The notes: generated by a model not told the origin, from the sequence alone. Positions 23,145-35,639 are shown, counted from the stretch's first letter. The stretch: DNA of 64,000 bases from Liquidambar formosana (GCA_039720395.1 CM077833.1:21463771-21527770); one strand, 5' to 3'. Program-made: numbers and translations.

Positions 23145-23655
23145 GGGTGGGGGCCGGGCAATGGCAGTTTCACCCTCTTAATTTTCACCCAAAAACACTT
23201 TGTACCCTTCTATTTTATTTTCAAATATTTTGATTTCCCAATTTGGAAACCTTTCACCATTAATAGAAAATGTCATTTTACAGTTTCTAATTTTTGTATT
23301 ATTTTTACAGAATCAGAAACTATAAATGATCAAAAAATCCACTTAAACTCCAGATTTTAGAAAATTTTTCTTTTATAAAGCTGTTTTTTTTTTCTAAAAT
23401 GCTTTTTTAATGGATGAAGAGACTAGTTTTGATGAAAACTTCTATATTTTTCATAAAATGTTGAGAGATTTAAAACAAGTGGAAAAGAAAAAGAAAGTCT
23501 TGGGGTGCCAATAGAGACCCTTATTTTAAAATTATTTCATTGGGACGCCTAAATGGGCTTTTACTAGTTTTGCATATATGTGTTTACTTGTATATCAAAA
23601 ACAATTATTATGAGAGCTTTATCAGTGGGAGAATAATCAGATCATTTGTCTTTGC
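23145..23655. other. Spacer with duplicate of left hAT flank and fold-back half
   Basis: 23195-23325 repeats 21690-21815 (CTATTTTATTTT, ATTTTACAGTTT and TTTTTACAGAA), so the hAT sits beside or between two copies of this unit. 23326-23527 resembles one arm of the fold-back family. Confidence 0.5.
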
Positions 23656-23785
23656 AGAGAGCTTGATTAAGAGAAGAAAATGATTTTGTAAATGAAAAAC
23701 GTGAAGTCTACAGCTTAGGTGGAAACACTGGAAGCAATTTTGGGAAGGCATCAGGGCGAACCGCTTTCATATATCATCATATCTA
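23656..23785 (+). pseudogene. Receptor-kinase exon-2 relic C
   Basis: TTTGCAG acceptor-like sequence is followed by AGCTTGATTAAG, AATGAAAAACGTGAAGTCTACAGC and AAACACTGGAAGCA...GGCATCAGGGCGAA. These align with the exon-2 start coding for [14 protein letters not shown] and GKHPGD. It is heavily eroded. Confidence 0.5.
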
Positions 23786-24179
23786 AGCAGCCATAAAAAA
23801 TTGTTGAATGACATGTTGGAAGAATGCCTCTGATCCCTCCAATGGATCAAATAGCAGAGCAAGTGCTAACTGCTAACACACATAGATAACACACAATTTA
23901 AGGCAATAATGCAATTCAGGCCTCCGTTGTCCACACAATTACATTAGGACCGTTGGTTAATGCCTATGGCCAAGCATATGTATGCTCGTTGTACCATGAT
24001 TTACTATTGTGAGCGCGCAATTTTTTTTTTTTTATTTTTTATGAAGAAAAGAAGAATTCAAGCATAATCTGTTATGTAACCTCTAATTATTAAATCAAAT
24101 GGGGTAGCAGCTTGTACAAATTGTTTTGTTTAATTAGAAAAGTAATATAAATTATTCAAAAGTAACCCCCTAGTCTAAA

Positions 24180-24510
24180 GTGGAAGTACATGTAATCATG
24201 CATGAAATCAATCAGGTAGGAGGAGCATGGACAACCAGCATCTTCATCATCTTCTCTAGGATTTTCTTACTCTATCGACTAAGTTTCAGATGCTTCGCCT
24301 CCAGTTCAGCTATTTGTGAGATAAAGTCTGTGGCAGATCTTTTGGCCAAGAAAGCGGCAGATGTTTGTTATTCCAATACGACCAATAGTATAAGGACTGT
24401 TTTGGTCCACAAACTGCTACGTTGGTGGCGGAGGATTTATCCTCATCTTTTTTAATCCTTTCTTAAGTTTAATATATTTTCTTGTTATGTTTTGACCACA
24501 TAAAAAAACG
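24180..24510 (+). pseudogene. Possible LINE 3' end relic
   Basis: An open frame contains SVADLLAKKAADVC, similar to the C-terminal end of plant LINE RNase H domains. It is followed by AT-rich sequence and a short A-run near 24503. No other LINE domain is upstream, so it would be strongly 5'-truncated. Confidence 0.4.
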
Positions 24511-24555
24511 GTCGGTCCATGAGTCGTGCATGGAAAAGACAAAGATATTTTATAC

Positions 24556-24948
24556 AAGGTTAAGTTATTGCCAACACATAAAATACTTTAATTCTCTCAT
24601 TTAGTTTATATATTTTAAGATTTTTATGAAAACTAATCACGTAACCTAATAAAAAACATTATTTCAGACAACTTTGTAGAAGAAATTTTTTTCAAAACCT
24701 GTCATTCAAGTAGACTTTTTAGCCATTTTTCATGGAAAATATAATAAAAATTATAAATGATCAAAAAGTCCACTTTAATGACAGATTTTGTAAAAACTTT
24801 CTTTCTACAAAGTTGTTCAAAATAATGTTTTTTAGTGGACAACGCAACAAGTTTTTGTAAAAACCTTTCATATTTTTTATAAAACCTTAAAAAGTATAAA
24901 CTAATGGAAGGTTTAAAGTACTTTATGTGGTGGCAATAGCCTTTCTCT
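24556..24948. mobile_element. Fold-back element, second copy
   Basis: Left arm TTATTGCCAACACATAAAAT and right arm ATGTGGTGGCAATAG are imperfect reverse complements over about 180 bp. It has the same internal words as 7671-8080 (CTACAAAGTTGTTCAAAA, TTTTTCATGGAAAAT). Confidence 0.75.
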
Positions 24949-25379
24949 TTATATAATATATAATTTTGTGAGGAACACATCGTCTCAATAAACCACGAAT
25001 CAGTGCCCACGTTTAAGCCCTCAGTAAACCACCGCAAAATGTTAGGGCATGTTCAAGCAACATCAGCATTTGGCCCTTTGTTACATATCAATGGCCATGG
25101 CTTTGGTCTCTGTTGTTCAATTTTCCGACCAAATTTCGTATTTCAATCAGCCTAATAATTACAAGTGACATAATTATAAGTGACCTACACTAGTTTACAT
25201 TGTCTTTTTTTACTGTATTTATTTTTCTTCATTCAATAATATGTAGGATCTTGAGCACATGATAATGCCGAGGGTTGGAGGGTACCAACCTAATTGGGAT
25301 TCCTTGACTCTCTCTGATGCTTAAGGACTTTTTCTAAAAAATAAAAATTAAATAATAAATTCAGCCTAATAATTACCTT
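24949..25379. other. Intergenic
   Basis: No gene or repeat recognised. Confidence 0.4.
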
Positions 25380-25482
25380 CCAGGCAATTGTGGGGGAGAT
25401 GCGAAGAAAGACCCTGACCCAACCGTGAAAGACAGCGCAAGACAAAGTTCCACAAGACAGCCATCCTTATTTATGAGGAGTA
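25380..25482 (+). repeat. R repeat unit 4
   Basis: GACCCTGACCCAACCGTGAAA and CAGCCATCCTTATTTATGAGG are clear R words. Confidence 0.6.
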
Positions 25483-25757
25483 AGTATGGTAGAGAAAAAA
25501 CGGAAGGCAAATAAAGGGATAAGGGAAAAAGGGAAGGAAGGAGGCGTTTTCTTTGTTTGGTTAGGAAGGAATAGTGAAAGGGAAGGGAAGTAAAAAATGG
25601 AGAAATGGTCTTTCCTTTCAGCCAACCAAAATTTTTCTTCCCAAAAGTGAAAAAAAACTTAAAGGAAAAGTGAGTGTTACTTGGTCTTACAAAATGAATA
25701 CCCTTTTCCTTCATTTTTATTTTTTATTTTTTATTTTTTATTTTTTTGCTTTACAAG

Positions 25758-26383
25758 CAGTGACAGAGCTAGAAATTTACTCTAGTGAGGTCAACTTCCT
25801 TTTTTTTTTTTTTTTGACTCATCCTATAAATTAAAAAATCATATAAAGTAACCTTCTAGTAATGTTCTTCAGCTCCTCCCCAAAAGAAAAAGAAATAGAT
25901 AATAACAAGAACTAAGAAAATTTTTTGAACAAATTAAAACAAAAACTTAATTTTTTTTTTTTTTTGATGACATGGAACTCTCGATGACTCGACTTCACCT
26001 CACTGACCGTTCGTGGAATTAAGGTAATCCCCAGATGCCTACAACCTCCCACAAGTATCGACTAAAACTGAGACTCGAAACCAAGAGCTTGAAATATTAC
26101 ACTCCTAAGGCTAAGCTATCTTTACGATAAAACTTAAATATTCATTGATAATAAAAGGGGTACAAGAAATATCAATTTTTTGTGAAATAAAACAAGGTAA
26201 GAATTAGCTATATGAAGGGAAAAAGGAAAGAGGGAGGGGTAAAATTAGAAAATGTGAGAGATCAAAGAAAAAATCAGCAAGGTCAAATTCATAATATCAT
26301 ACTAAATGTAGAGTAAAAGGATAAAATTTTAATGGGTGAGGAGGGGCAGGTGCCCCCACTGGCACCCCCTGGCTCCGCCCTTG
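25758..26383. mobile_element. hAT-like element, 626 bp, with nested SINE
   Basis: Starts CAGTGACAGAGCTAGAAATT and ends GGCTCCGCCCTTG. It is flanked by a perfect 8-bp duplication TTTACAAG (25750-25757, 26384-26391). The related spacer at about 3270-3290 reads GCTTTACAAGGGTAA without the insertion. No coding capacity. Confidence 0.88.
25951..26128 (-). mobile_element. tRNA-derived SINE nested in hAT
   Basis: On the minus strand: AGCTTAGCCTTAGGAG (A box), GGTTTCGAGTCTC (B box), and a poly(A) tail corresponding to T's at 25951-25965. Direct repeats AAAACTTAA flank it (25942-25950, 26129-26137). Confidence 0.8.
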
Positions 26384-26480
26384 TTTACAAGGGTAATATG
26401 ATAAAATAATATAATTATTTCCCTTGGCTCCGCCCTTGTTTACGAGGGTAATATGATAAAATAATATAATTATTTATTTT
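26371..26480 (+). repeat. 55-bp tandem duplication across hAT right end
   Basis: GGCTCCGCCCTTGTTTAC plus 37 bp of flank occurs at 26371 and again at 26426. The duplication copied the transposon terminus with its flank, so it is younger than the insertion. Confidence 0.85.
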
Positions 26481-26799
26481 CATTCATTTCCATCTTTTTT
26501 GTTTACCAGACGAAGAAAAGGAAATTTTTTTTTTCTTTCCCTAGGTATGAAAGTCCATCACTTCTACCTTTCCATTTCTTATACTTTTACACCCTTCTTA
26601 CCAAAGGGACTAGAAAAAATAACATGAAAATTGAAATCATATGAAAGTGACAAATTAAGATAATGAATCACCACCATATGCTAAACATATAATAGGATAT
26701 AAAAATAAAAGATAAAAGATAAATCTGTCAATGAGATCAAGTATCTGTCTCAATTAATCCCACAAATTGCGCGCCCAAATAATGAGATTTGCTAATTTT

Positions 26800-27010
26800 C
26801 CGGTCAGGCACTTGTGGCAGAGAAATGGATGACAAAGACCTTGACCAAAGCATGAAATAACCGCAAGTCTTCCACAGACAAAACCATCCTCATCTATGAA
26901 ATTAAAGATGGCAATGCATGACAGTAGAATCAGTGGTAAGTTAACAAATAAAGCACTAGCTAATCATCCTCCATGGTATGCTAAAAATAACATAAAAATT
27001 ATGGATTCAT
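26800..27010 (+). repeat. R repeat unit 5 with ghost start
   Basis: GGCACTTGTGGCAGAGAAATGG, GACCTTGACCAAAGC and CAAGTCTTCCACAGACAAAA are present. Then comes CATAAAAATTATGGATTCATT in place of the gene-start motif. Confidence 0.65.
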
Positions 27011-27660
27011 TAATGAGTTTGATCAATAATGTACAATCATGGTTAAGACAAATGGGTATCAATATTTTTCTATAAGCTTGAACTCCAGATTGCTCACTCA
27101 ATAAGTGAGGAGAATGCCACTAGATTATCATATCATTGGCAGTTGTTTGGAAAGTTAATATCAAGTGTGAACATTGTGTGGAAAGGTATAATCTGTGAGG
27201 ATCATAGTGGCAATTGTTCATTAGCAAGATGGACCGAGCCCACTTTACATGCCTAAATACATTTAAATGGCACCAGGTTAGGGCCATTTAACTATTTAAG
27301 GCCGCAAAAGTGGTTAATTTGGTTAACAAGAAAAATTAGACCATTTTTTTTTTCTTCCTCTTTTTCCTATTTCATTGAAGACCAAATTTATGAAATTGGC
27401 CCTAGAATCTCAATTTCATGACTAACACAAAATACACTAGTTAGAGTTGGAGGGACCTAGTTCTAGGCTGAATTTTGTGTTTCAATCGGGCCCAATAGTT
27501 TCTTCTCAGAGACTTGTATAGGGAGGTTTTTCCTTACAAGGATCTTGTAGGGTTTTTCATGTCCTATAAGGTTTGATAATCATGAAAAATCTTATAAGAT
27601 TCTTACAAAAAAAAACTTACAGAGAATCCAAATTCCTTATGGACTTGGATCCAAATTCCT
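27011..27660. other. Spacer, R-associated
   Basis: GGAAAGTTAATA...TGTGGAAAGGTATAATC and GATGGACC...GCCCAC recur at 2480-2560, 34230-34340 and 43070-43180, always after R. No gene is seen. Confidence 0.5.
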
Positions 27661-27669
27661 TGCGTAGTA

Positions 27670-27935
27670 GGTAAGGTGCAAACGACCTTGACCCAAGCGT
27701 GAAACATGCAAATGGGAAAGTCAAGGTCTTCCACCGAGAAAAACTCATCCTCATTTATGAATAGAGATGGTTTCATGTCAGGCACATGTGTCACAGAGAT
27801 AGGCTACAAAAGACCTTGACCAAGGCGTGAAACAAATGCAAGTCTTCCACCAACAAAACCATCGTCATTTATGTGAAAAGATAACGGTGATGGTAGAATC
27901 ATTAGTGACAAATAAAGCCACAGGCAATCACCGTC
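27670..27935 (+). repeat. R repeat units 6 and 7
   Basis: Two adjacent R cores: GACCTTGACCCAAGCGTGAA at 27683 and GACCTTGACCAAGGCGTGAA at 27812, each followed by a TCTTCCACC...AAAACCATC-type segment. Confidence 0.7.
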
Positions 27936-28289
27936 ATTTCTAAACGAGTGTAACTAAACATTTTACCTAACGATTCTCTCCTTCAAATTTCAACCGTCAA
28001 CCAAAAATGCATCCTTTTTTTCTAAAGATGAGACAAAGACTTTGACCAACTAAATTAAACACCTCATTTATTTTTTTTTACCACGAAAATGATGGGAGTG
28101 AACTCCGGGGTAATACAATTGGTAAGTGATCATACTGTAGCCTCACGAAATTGGTGATGGTAGAATCATTAGTGACAAATAAAGCCAATTTTTAAATTCA
28201 GCGATAATACATGTGTGTGTTTAGTGCTTTAAGAAATTGTTAACTTCAGTTTTAAGATTAATTAATTGATGCTGGATACTGGCTTACCA
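27936..28289. other. Spacer
   Basis: No gene. A short tRNA-like word (GGGGTAATACAATTGGTAAG, 28109) may be a SINE fragment. Confidence 0.35.
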
Positions 28290-28505
28290 CATGAATACTA
28301 TTTTCTATTCTAACATATATTCTTTGCTAATGAATTGTAACTTGGTCAATCCAAATTGATCAAGCACCATCCAACACTCATTTTCTCAATTCTCTATAGA
28401 GATAAGGAGATAGAGACTACCGAGGGACTTTTCCAACTCCAGGCCTTGTGGACAATTTATGAACAGACAAGGACTAGAAGAATCATATGATAGGCGGGTG
28501 AAGTG

Positions 28506-28513
28506 TATAAATA
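28506..28513 (+). promoter_or_regulatory. TATA box of RLK2 pseudogene
   Basis: TATAAATA, 38 nt before ATG 28552; the preceding 250 bp closely match the RLK1 promoter. Confidence 0.7.
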
Positions 28514-28551
28514 AAGCTGTCAGCCACCACGTGCTATACACAACAAAAACC

Positions 28552-31500
28552 ATGGCATCATCTACCTTGGAAAGGCTACTCTCTCGTCTCTTTGGTCCTC
28601 TTGGTTACCTTGGTTTCTTCACATATTATCACCTTTGCTTTTGCTTCTAATAAAGAGGTTGATGCTCTTCTCAAGTGGAAACTCGGCCTGCAAAACCAAA
28701 CCCATTCCCTCCTTCCTTCATGGTCTCTTCTTCCAAGCAATGCCACCAATTCTTCTACCCGCATCAAAACAGAAACTAGTCCATGCACGTGGTTTGGCAT
28801 ATTTTGCAATGGTGCGGGAAGCGTCATCATAATAAACCTCACAAATTCAGGTTTAAATGGTACGCTTCATCACTTTTTCATTCTCCTCTTTTCCTAATCT
28901 TGCAAAATTTAATATCAGCATGAACGAACTCTTTGGTTCAATCCCACCTCAAATCAATTACCTCTCCAAACTCATATATCTTGACCTTTCCTTTAATAAG
29001 TTTTCTGACAATATTCCATCCAAAATTGGCCTGCTAACAAACCTTCGAGTCCTGTACCTGTATCAAAATCAGTTAAAGGGCTCCATTCCTGAAGAAATAG
29101 GTCAATTAAGTTCTCTAACCGACCTTGCCTTGTCGATCAACTACCTAGACGGTCCCATTCCTGTCTCTTTGGGGAATTTGAGCAATCTGGTTAATCTGTA
29201 TCTCTATGAAAACCAGCTTTCTGGTTCCATTCCTCAAGAAATAGGGAATCTCTCCAATCTTGTTGTACTTGCAATATATTCCAACAATCTAACAGGTTCC
29301 ATCCCTTCCTCTGTTGGAAGCTTGACAAAGCTAACTCATCTTTCTTTGTACACCAACTACCTAGACGGTCCCATTCCTGCTTCTTTGGGGAATTTGAGCT
29401 ATCTGGTTTATCTGTATCTCTATGAAAACCAACTTTCTCATTCAATTCCTCCAGAAATAGGGTATCTCTCCAATCTTGTTGAACTTTCAATACAGGCCAA
29501 CAATCTAACAGGTCCCATCCCTCCCTCTGTAGGAAACTTGACAAAGTTAACTCTGCTGTTCTTGCATCAAAATCAGTTAAACGGTTCAATGCCATCAGAA
29601 ATAGGTCAATTGATCTCTAACTCAACTTAGTTTGTCCATTAACTACTTCGGATGGTCCCATTCCTGCTTCTTTGGGTAATTTGAGCAATATGGTTTTTTT
29701 GTCTCTCTATGAAAACCAGTTAACTGGCTATTTGCCAAAAAACATTTGCCAAGGTGGATTGGTACAATTAATAAGTGTAAGTGACAACCATCTCATAGGT
29801 CCGGTACCCAAAAGCTTGAGAAACTATACAAGCTTGAGCAGAGTTCGGTTCGATGGGAACCAACTCAGTGGAAATATATCAGAAGCATTTGGTATATATC
29901 CAAACCTATATTTCATGGACCTAAGTTCTAAAAATTTTTATGGTGAAGTCTCCCAAAATTAGGGAAGATGTCCAGAATTGAAAACCCTACAGGATTGCAG
30001 GGAACAATATCATTTAGTTGGGAAGATTCCGAAGGAAATTCAGAGAGTTGACTCATTTGTTGAAGCTGATTTTGAATGATAATCAGCTTTCTGGAGACAT
30101 ACCTTTAGAACTCGGATCACTGATTGATTTCGAGCATCTTGATTTGTCGGAAAACAAATTGAGTGGGTCCATACCGGGAAATCTAGGGGAATGCTTGAAA
30201 CTAAATTAGTTGAATTTGAGCAACAATAAATTTAGCAAGGAAATTCCAGTGCAGATGTGTCAGTTATCTCACCTGTCCGTGCTAGATCTGAGTCATAACT
30301 CATTCACAGAAGTGATACCGTCAGAAATCAGAAATTTGCAGAGCTTGGAGCTTTTGAATCTATCCCATAATAACCTCTCTGGTTCCATTTCGACAGCTTT
30401 TGAAGCTATGCATGGTTTGTCGTACGTTGACATATCCTACAATGACTTGCAGGGTCCCATTCCCAACAGCAGAGCCTTTCAAGATGCTCTAATAGAAGCA
30501 TTACGAGGGAATAAAGGTTTGTGTAGCAATGTTAGTGGATTGCAACCTTCCAGTTCTACCCTGGTTGACAAATGTATCCATAAAAATTGCCACAAAGTCA
30601 TGTTTTTAATCATATTTCCTCTTTTGGGAGCACTTCTACTTTTGTTTGTGTTCATTGGAATTTATTTCATTTCTCAACGGAGAAGGCGGAATTTATTTCA
30701 TTTCTCAACGGAGAAGGCGGTATTCCCTACCAGAAGAAGGCAATATGCAAAATCAAGATATGTTTTCAACAACAAATTTTGATGGAAAAATATTGTATGG
30801 AGAAATCATAAAAGCGGCTGAGGATTTTGATGCCAAATATTTCATTGGAAAGGGAAGATGTGGAAGTGTCTACAAAGCGAAGTTGCCATCAGATCAAATA
30901 GTAGCAGTGAAGAAACTCCACCCAACATGTGACAATGAGATGGCAGATCAAAATGGTTTTCTAAATGAGGTGAGGGCATTAACAGAAATACGACATCGGA
31001 ACATTGTGAAACTATATGGTTTCTGTTCACATGCATTACACTCGTTTTTGGTTTATGAGTACCTTGATAGGGGTAGCTTGGCCACAATTCTGAGCACAGA
31101 AGAAGCAGCTAAGGAATTGGATTGGACTAAGAGGGTGAATGTTATCAAAGGTGTGGCTCATATTGTGTCTTACATGCACCATGATTGCTCACCACCAATT
31201 GTTAATCGAGACATATCAAGCAAAAATATTTTGCTAGATTCAGAGTAATGAGGCTTGTGTCTCTGATTTTGGCACTGCAAAGCTTCTAGAGCTAGACTCA
31301 TCCAATTGGACTGTACTTGTAGGCATATACGGATATGTTGCACCAGGTAATATAGTTCACTATGCTCTTAAGTTAACATAGAGCATGGGGCATAAATGCA
31401 TGATCTTATTTTCCTTTTTCTTTGCAGAGCTTGCTTACACAATGAAGGTAACTGAAAAATGTGACGTGTACAGCTTTGGAGTGTTGGCATTAGAGGTGAT

Positions 31501-31708
31501 CAACGGAAAGCATCCAGGTGATCTCATCTCCATTCTGCAATCTGCACCAAAGGAGAACATACCGTTGAAGGATTTGGTGGACCAACGCCTTTCACCTCCC
31601 ATGCGTCAAGCTGAGGGTGAACTGATATCCATCATAAAGCTGGCAATTGAATGCTTAAATGTTGATCCAGGATCTCGGGTGTTATCGACCCAAATCTCAC
31701 CTTCTTAA
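28552..31708 (+). pseudogene. RLK2: MIK2-like LRR receptor kinase pseudogene
   Basis: Recognisable from signal peptide to kinase end but broken many times. Lesions: 2-bp deletion in the signal peptide (about 28590), 1-bp insertion near 28880, frameshift near 29612, TAG for Trp at 29960, LRR deletion near 30005, TAG at 30207, 31-bp duplication at 30657-30718, and 1-bp insertion at 31247 giving TAA. Exon 2 (31428-31708) lost 24 bp coding for PTMHIVSQ. The catalytic HRD reads NRD (Asn at 31204-31206). The intron 31347-31427 keeps GT-AG. It is closest to RLK1 in its 5' half and promoter, and cannot make a working receptor. Confidence 0.93.
30657..30718 (+). repeat. 31-bp exact tandem duplication in RLK2
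   Basis: Two identical 31-bp units (30657-30687, 30688-30718) in the juxtamembrane coding region. The length is not divisible by three, so it shifts the frame. Confidence 0.95.
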
Positions 31709-33900
31709 AGATACCCCCCAAGTTTTTCATGTACAATTAGTAGGGGTATGATATGTGTGGAAGGCCATTTAGTCTAGAAAGATTATACTAGCTAAAGCCA
31801 AATACTTTGTTCAATATTGTAATATCGGCTTGAGTAATTTTCTTTTCTTTTTTCTTTGTTGCAAGATCTACATGTAGTTTGAGAATAATTGCTGTAATAA
31901 TGTCCAGCACTATTTTAAATGCCTGTCAATTCACAAGTAGTGGTGCTCATTTGTCTTAAGTTACGTTTGGGTGGTCAGTCCTTAATTAAGCACTTAATCA
32001 TTGCATGTTATTCCTAGATATTACAGCTTGGTTCTTGAGAGGTGAGGCTATGAGGGAAGCAAGTGAATTTTCACAACCGAAATCGAAAATTTCAGAAAAT
32101 TTTGGATATTTTGAGTTTGATTGAAATAAAGAGTCTGAAATTATCAAATTATGATGACTTTTTGTAAACTTGAACTGCCAAAGGGACTGTCAATTGTTCA
32201 CTTAATCACTTCCGATCCTATTTAATAATTCCAATACATGACAGGATTGTTTTGAGAAGGCAATGAACAAATTGTTAGTGATGGATCCTGGTGTCTATGC
32301 TAAGCTGAAACTTTTCCCAAATCCTTTGATTTCTGGTCGAATTCTATTGAAAGGTGAACTATAAGGGCCTATTTGGGTGTCTAATTTGAAATTAAACAAT
32401 TCAAGGTATTTTATTTAGTGTTGAAAATTCAAATCTATTACCTTGAATTAGAATCTTTTAAAAAGTTGGAGTCACAACTATGGTTGATGTTATGGAATAT
32501 ATTAATTCTATAAATTCATGAAATGCCACAATTTTGAATTTCCATTTATATTTTTGATGATGCCCACCATTTTTTTGAGTTGGTCAATTTGGGATGATCG
32601 ATTTGTACTTTTGATACTATGTAGAATTTGTGGAATTGTCTAATTCCAAATTGTCTAAGAAAACAAAGGTGTTATAATGTATGTGGAAATAGGCCCACCC
32701 TATAAAAAAAAAAAATTAAAATTTTGGTAAGGCACTTAGAAATAGCTTTGTGATTTTTAATTATTGAAGGTACAGGTTCCACCCTTGGCATACTCTTTCA
32801 CTCCTATTAAGTTTTACGCCTGAATAATTTTTTTCCCATAATGCAATCTTGACCAGTTGATTAGTCGGGTCACCAATTCACTGGTTACTTCGACCCTATA
32901 CTTTTTATGTATTAATTCGACCCAGTTGAAAGGCTTTTCAATGCTTAATGTTGGTTTTCATCTGGATATCCTAATCCTCATACTATTTTGCATTAAGAGA
33001 CGCTGAGACGGCTGCCCTTTTGCTTGCAACTTGTTGGAGGCAGCCAATACTGTTGTCATTAGCTCTTTCCCAGAACCAAATAGAATTTGCCCTTTTAATT
33101 TTCTTTACCATCAGACACCACTACTTATGGGTCGATAAAAATCCAAGGGGAATATTAAACATAGAAATCAACATTATTGATAGAAGAGACCATGAAATCA
33201 ATCCACGGATCAATCCCATAAATTTTGTTAATCATGGGATTCTTTAGCTAGGTCTGATTGATACCCACAATTGGAATTAAAGTTGAGAATTCTAATTTCA
33301 ATTCTAATTTTGTCAGAATTGGAATTAAGCCAGAATTGTGATTCCAATGTTTATACGACACAAAAAATTATGAATTCTATAATTTTAAATGTGAAAAATG
33401 GAAGCCTCGATTTTTACAAAAACTACATATACAAAATAAGACATTATACAAAAAGATGGTGGTGGTGGTGGTGATGACTACAAGGTGATAACTAGTGGCC
33501 GGTGAAACTGAGGTAGTGGTAGTTACGGTGATGAAAATGAAGAGGTGGTGGTAGTGGCTGTGGTGATAAATTAAGTGGTGGTGGCAACAAAATGGTGATG
33601 GTCATGGTGGTGACAGGGTGATAGTGGTGCTAGAAGGTTTGCAGGTGATTGCGGTAGTGATGATATAATGAGGTGTGGTGGTGAGAGTAGTCAATACTTC
33701 CTACTTGTCGAAGAGCTTTTTGTAATTCCATTTTCAGAACTCCAAATAATACCTGTTCTATGACTGAGCCAAATACTAAATCGGAATTGATGATCCCAAT
33801 TCTAATTTGAATTGAAAACCTTAATTATAAATTCCTAATTCTGTTGACTAATTTCAATTAGTCCCATAAGTTGTCCGGCCAAATCATGAGATTTTCCAAT
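31709..33900. other. RLK2 downstream spacer, duplicate of 11957-13830
   Basis: Collinear with the RLK1 spacer. It holds an additional segment at about 32930-33700 rich in GGTGGT/GGTGAT triplets. No gene is visible. Confidence 0.6.
33455..33680 (+). repeat. Degenerate GGT/GAT trinucleotide-rich tract
   Basis: A perfect GGT run at 33457-33472, followed by about 200 bp of imperfect GTGGTG words. Low complexity. Confidence 0.8.
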
Positions 33901-33904
33901 TTTC

Positions 33905-34060
33905 CGATCAGGCACTTGTGTGATAGACTGATGGTGTTGTGAAAGGGAGAGAGGTGACAAAAAGACCCTCCCAAGTCTTCCCCAGACAAAACCATCCTTA
34001 TCTATGGAAAAGATGGCACTGACAGTAGAAAATCATTGGTGAGCAATAAACAAAAGCAGT
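33905..34060 (+). repeat. R repeat unit 8
   Basis: GGCACTTGTGTGATAGAC, CCCAAGTCTTCCCCAGACAA, AACCATCCTTATCTATGG and GACAGTAGAAAATCATTGG are present. Confidence 0.65.
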
Positions 34061-34539
34061 AGCAGATCAACATTATTGATGCGTGAATATAAGAACCTTC
34101 TGAGGAGAAATTGGGAAGGCATCGTGGAGCACTGGAGCACAACTAGATGAAAGCAAAGCATGCTGCTGATTACTTGGCAAATATGAGATCCATAAGTAAG
34201 GAAGGTCATCGGTCATGGAAAACACAAATTGTGTGGAAAATTATAACCAAGTGGGGACCTTTTGTGGAAAGGTATAATCTAGTAAGGACCATATTTCTCC
34301 ATAAATCACCGGCAATCATGGACCAGTGCCCACTTTTACACGCTGAAATACATTTTGCAACATTAAAAAGGCGCTAGACTAGGGCGTGATTTAAGGAGAT
34401 GAAGATGAGTTAAGACAATTACAAATTTACAAAGCAGTCAAGTGCCCAAGGCCAGACTTCAGTGTGTACACAGCTTTCTAATTATCCCAAGCACAATGTT
34501 ACCATATAAACAGCTAAGCCTGATTGAAGAGCAAGTTCA

Positions 34540-34697
34540 CATGTTAATCCTCAATCTCAGCCAACCATGCACATAGTTGAGGATGAACTGATATCCATCA
34601 TAAAGTTGGCAATTGAATCTTACATGTTAATCCTCAATCTCGGCCAACCATGCACATAGTTTCCCAGGTGTTATCAGGCCAAATCTCACCTTCTTAG
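34540..34697 (+). pseudogene. Receptor-kinase exon-2 relic B, internally duplicated
   Basis: ACATGTTAATCCTCAATCTC and GCCAACCATGCACATAGTT each occur twice, about 79 bp apart, around GAGGATGAACTGATATCCATC. The relic ends CTCACCTTCTTAG like the intact genes. It corresponds to relic A in the other spacer copy. Confidence 0.8.
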
Positions 34698-34699
34698 AG

Positions 34700-35462
34700 C
34701 CATCCACATTAGTTATTCATGGACAACTAGTAAAGGTGATGAGATAATATAGTGGCCAAAACCAACTGCTCGTTCAACATATTGTACTGCCTTGAGTTTT
34801 TTTCAATTTTCTATTCGTTGCAAGATCTACATGTAGTTTGATCTAGTAGTAGCATTGATTATGTGGATCATTATCTTGATTGTCTTTCACAAGCAAGTTT
34901 GGATGGTTAGTTCTCAAGTGCTTGCTTATAAGATATATTGATGTGTGAAGTCTCCAAAAATCATTAAACTCACACGAAATATTTGTCTTAACCAAGCTAT
35001 TTAATCTAATGATTGAGAAAATTTGTCCGACAATTCAGAGCTACAAGCTTACAACCCAGCTGCAGGGATAGAGAACTTGCCAGTGAAGACACTATGCAAT
35101 AATTAAATTAAGAAGGGCTCTCCCCTGCCACCGTTTACTAGTTGATAAAATGTAAATTAGGGAAGAAATATAATTGATAGGCATGATAAACATGGTATCA
35201 AGGCTACTTAAACTGCGGCCTTGAACATAATAACTGCCCGTTATAAGCTGGCCAATGGGACTGCACAAACAATTTTGCAAAAGGCTCATACATTCAATTT
35301 GAAAAAAGCTCATACATTTATACCCCAAATTGCTACATAATAAGGGTAGTAATTTTGAACAACAATTTTGGGGGTAGAGGGGTAGAGAAGATGCTAGCGG
35401 TCTAAGATTGTTAAGGCTATGAATTGTTAATCTATGTTTTTCTTATACGAAATGAAATTTCT
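34700..35462. other. Duplicated spacer
   Basis: Aligns with 14100-15000. No gene. Confidence 0.5.
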
Positions 35463-35632
35463 TCAAAATAAGAAGTAGTAGCCTCTGGGTAGCTCTACTC
35501 TTGGGTTTATGAGGCTTAGTTTAGTTTGGTGTTTTCTGGTGTTCAGGTCCATAGTTTGGGTGTAATTTTATATTCTCATTTATTAATAAAATAATTTTCT
35601 CTTGGGCCACCCACAAACCAAAAAAAAAAAAT
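35463..35632 (+). mobile_element. Short poly(A)-tailed retro-insert
   Basis: Sequence with TATTAATAAAATAATTTT and a terminal A-run (about 35619-35630) replaces the region that carries the gene X last exon in the other spacer copy. It looks like a 5'-truncated LINE or similar tail. Confidence 0.4.
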
Positions 35633-35639
35633 GTTATTT

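Noticed and set aside
28106..28147. tRNA-like word GGGGTAATACAATTGGTAAG
   Set aside because: No cloverleaf or B box follows; at most a SINE scrap.
30657..30718. Possible CRISPR-like direct repeat
   Set aside because: Only two adjacent units with no spacer, inside a plant pseudogene.
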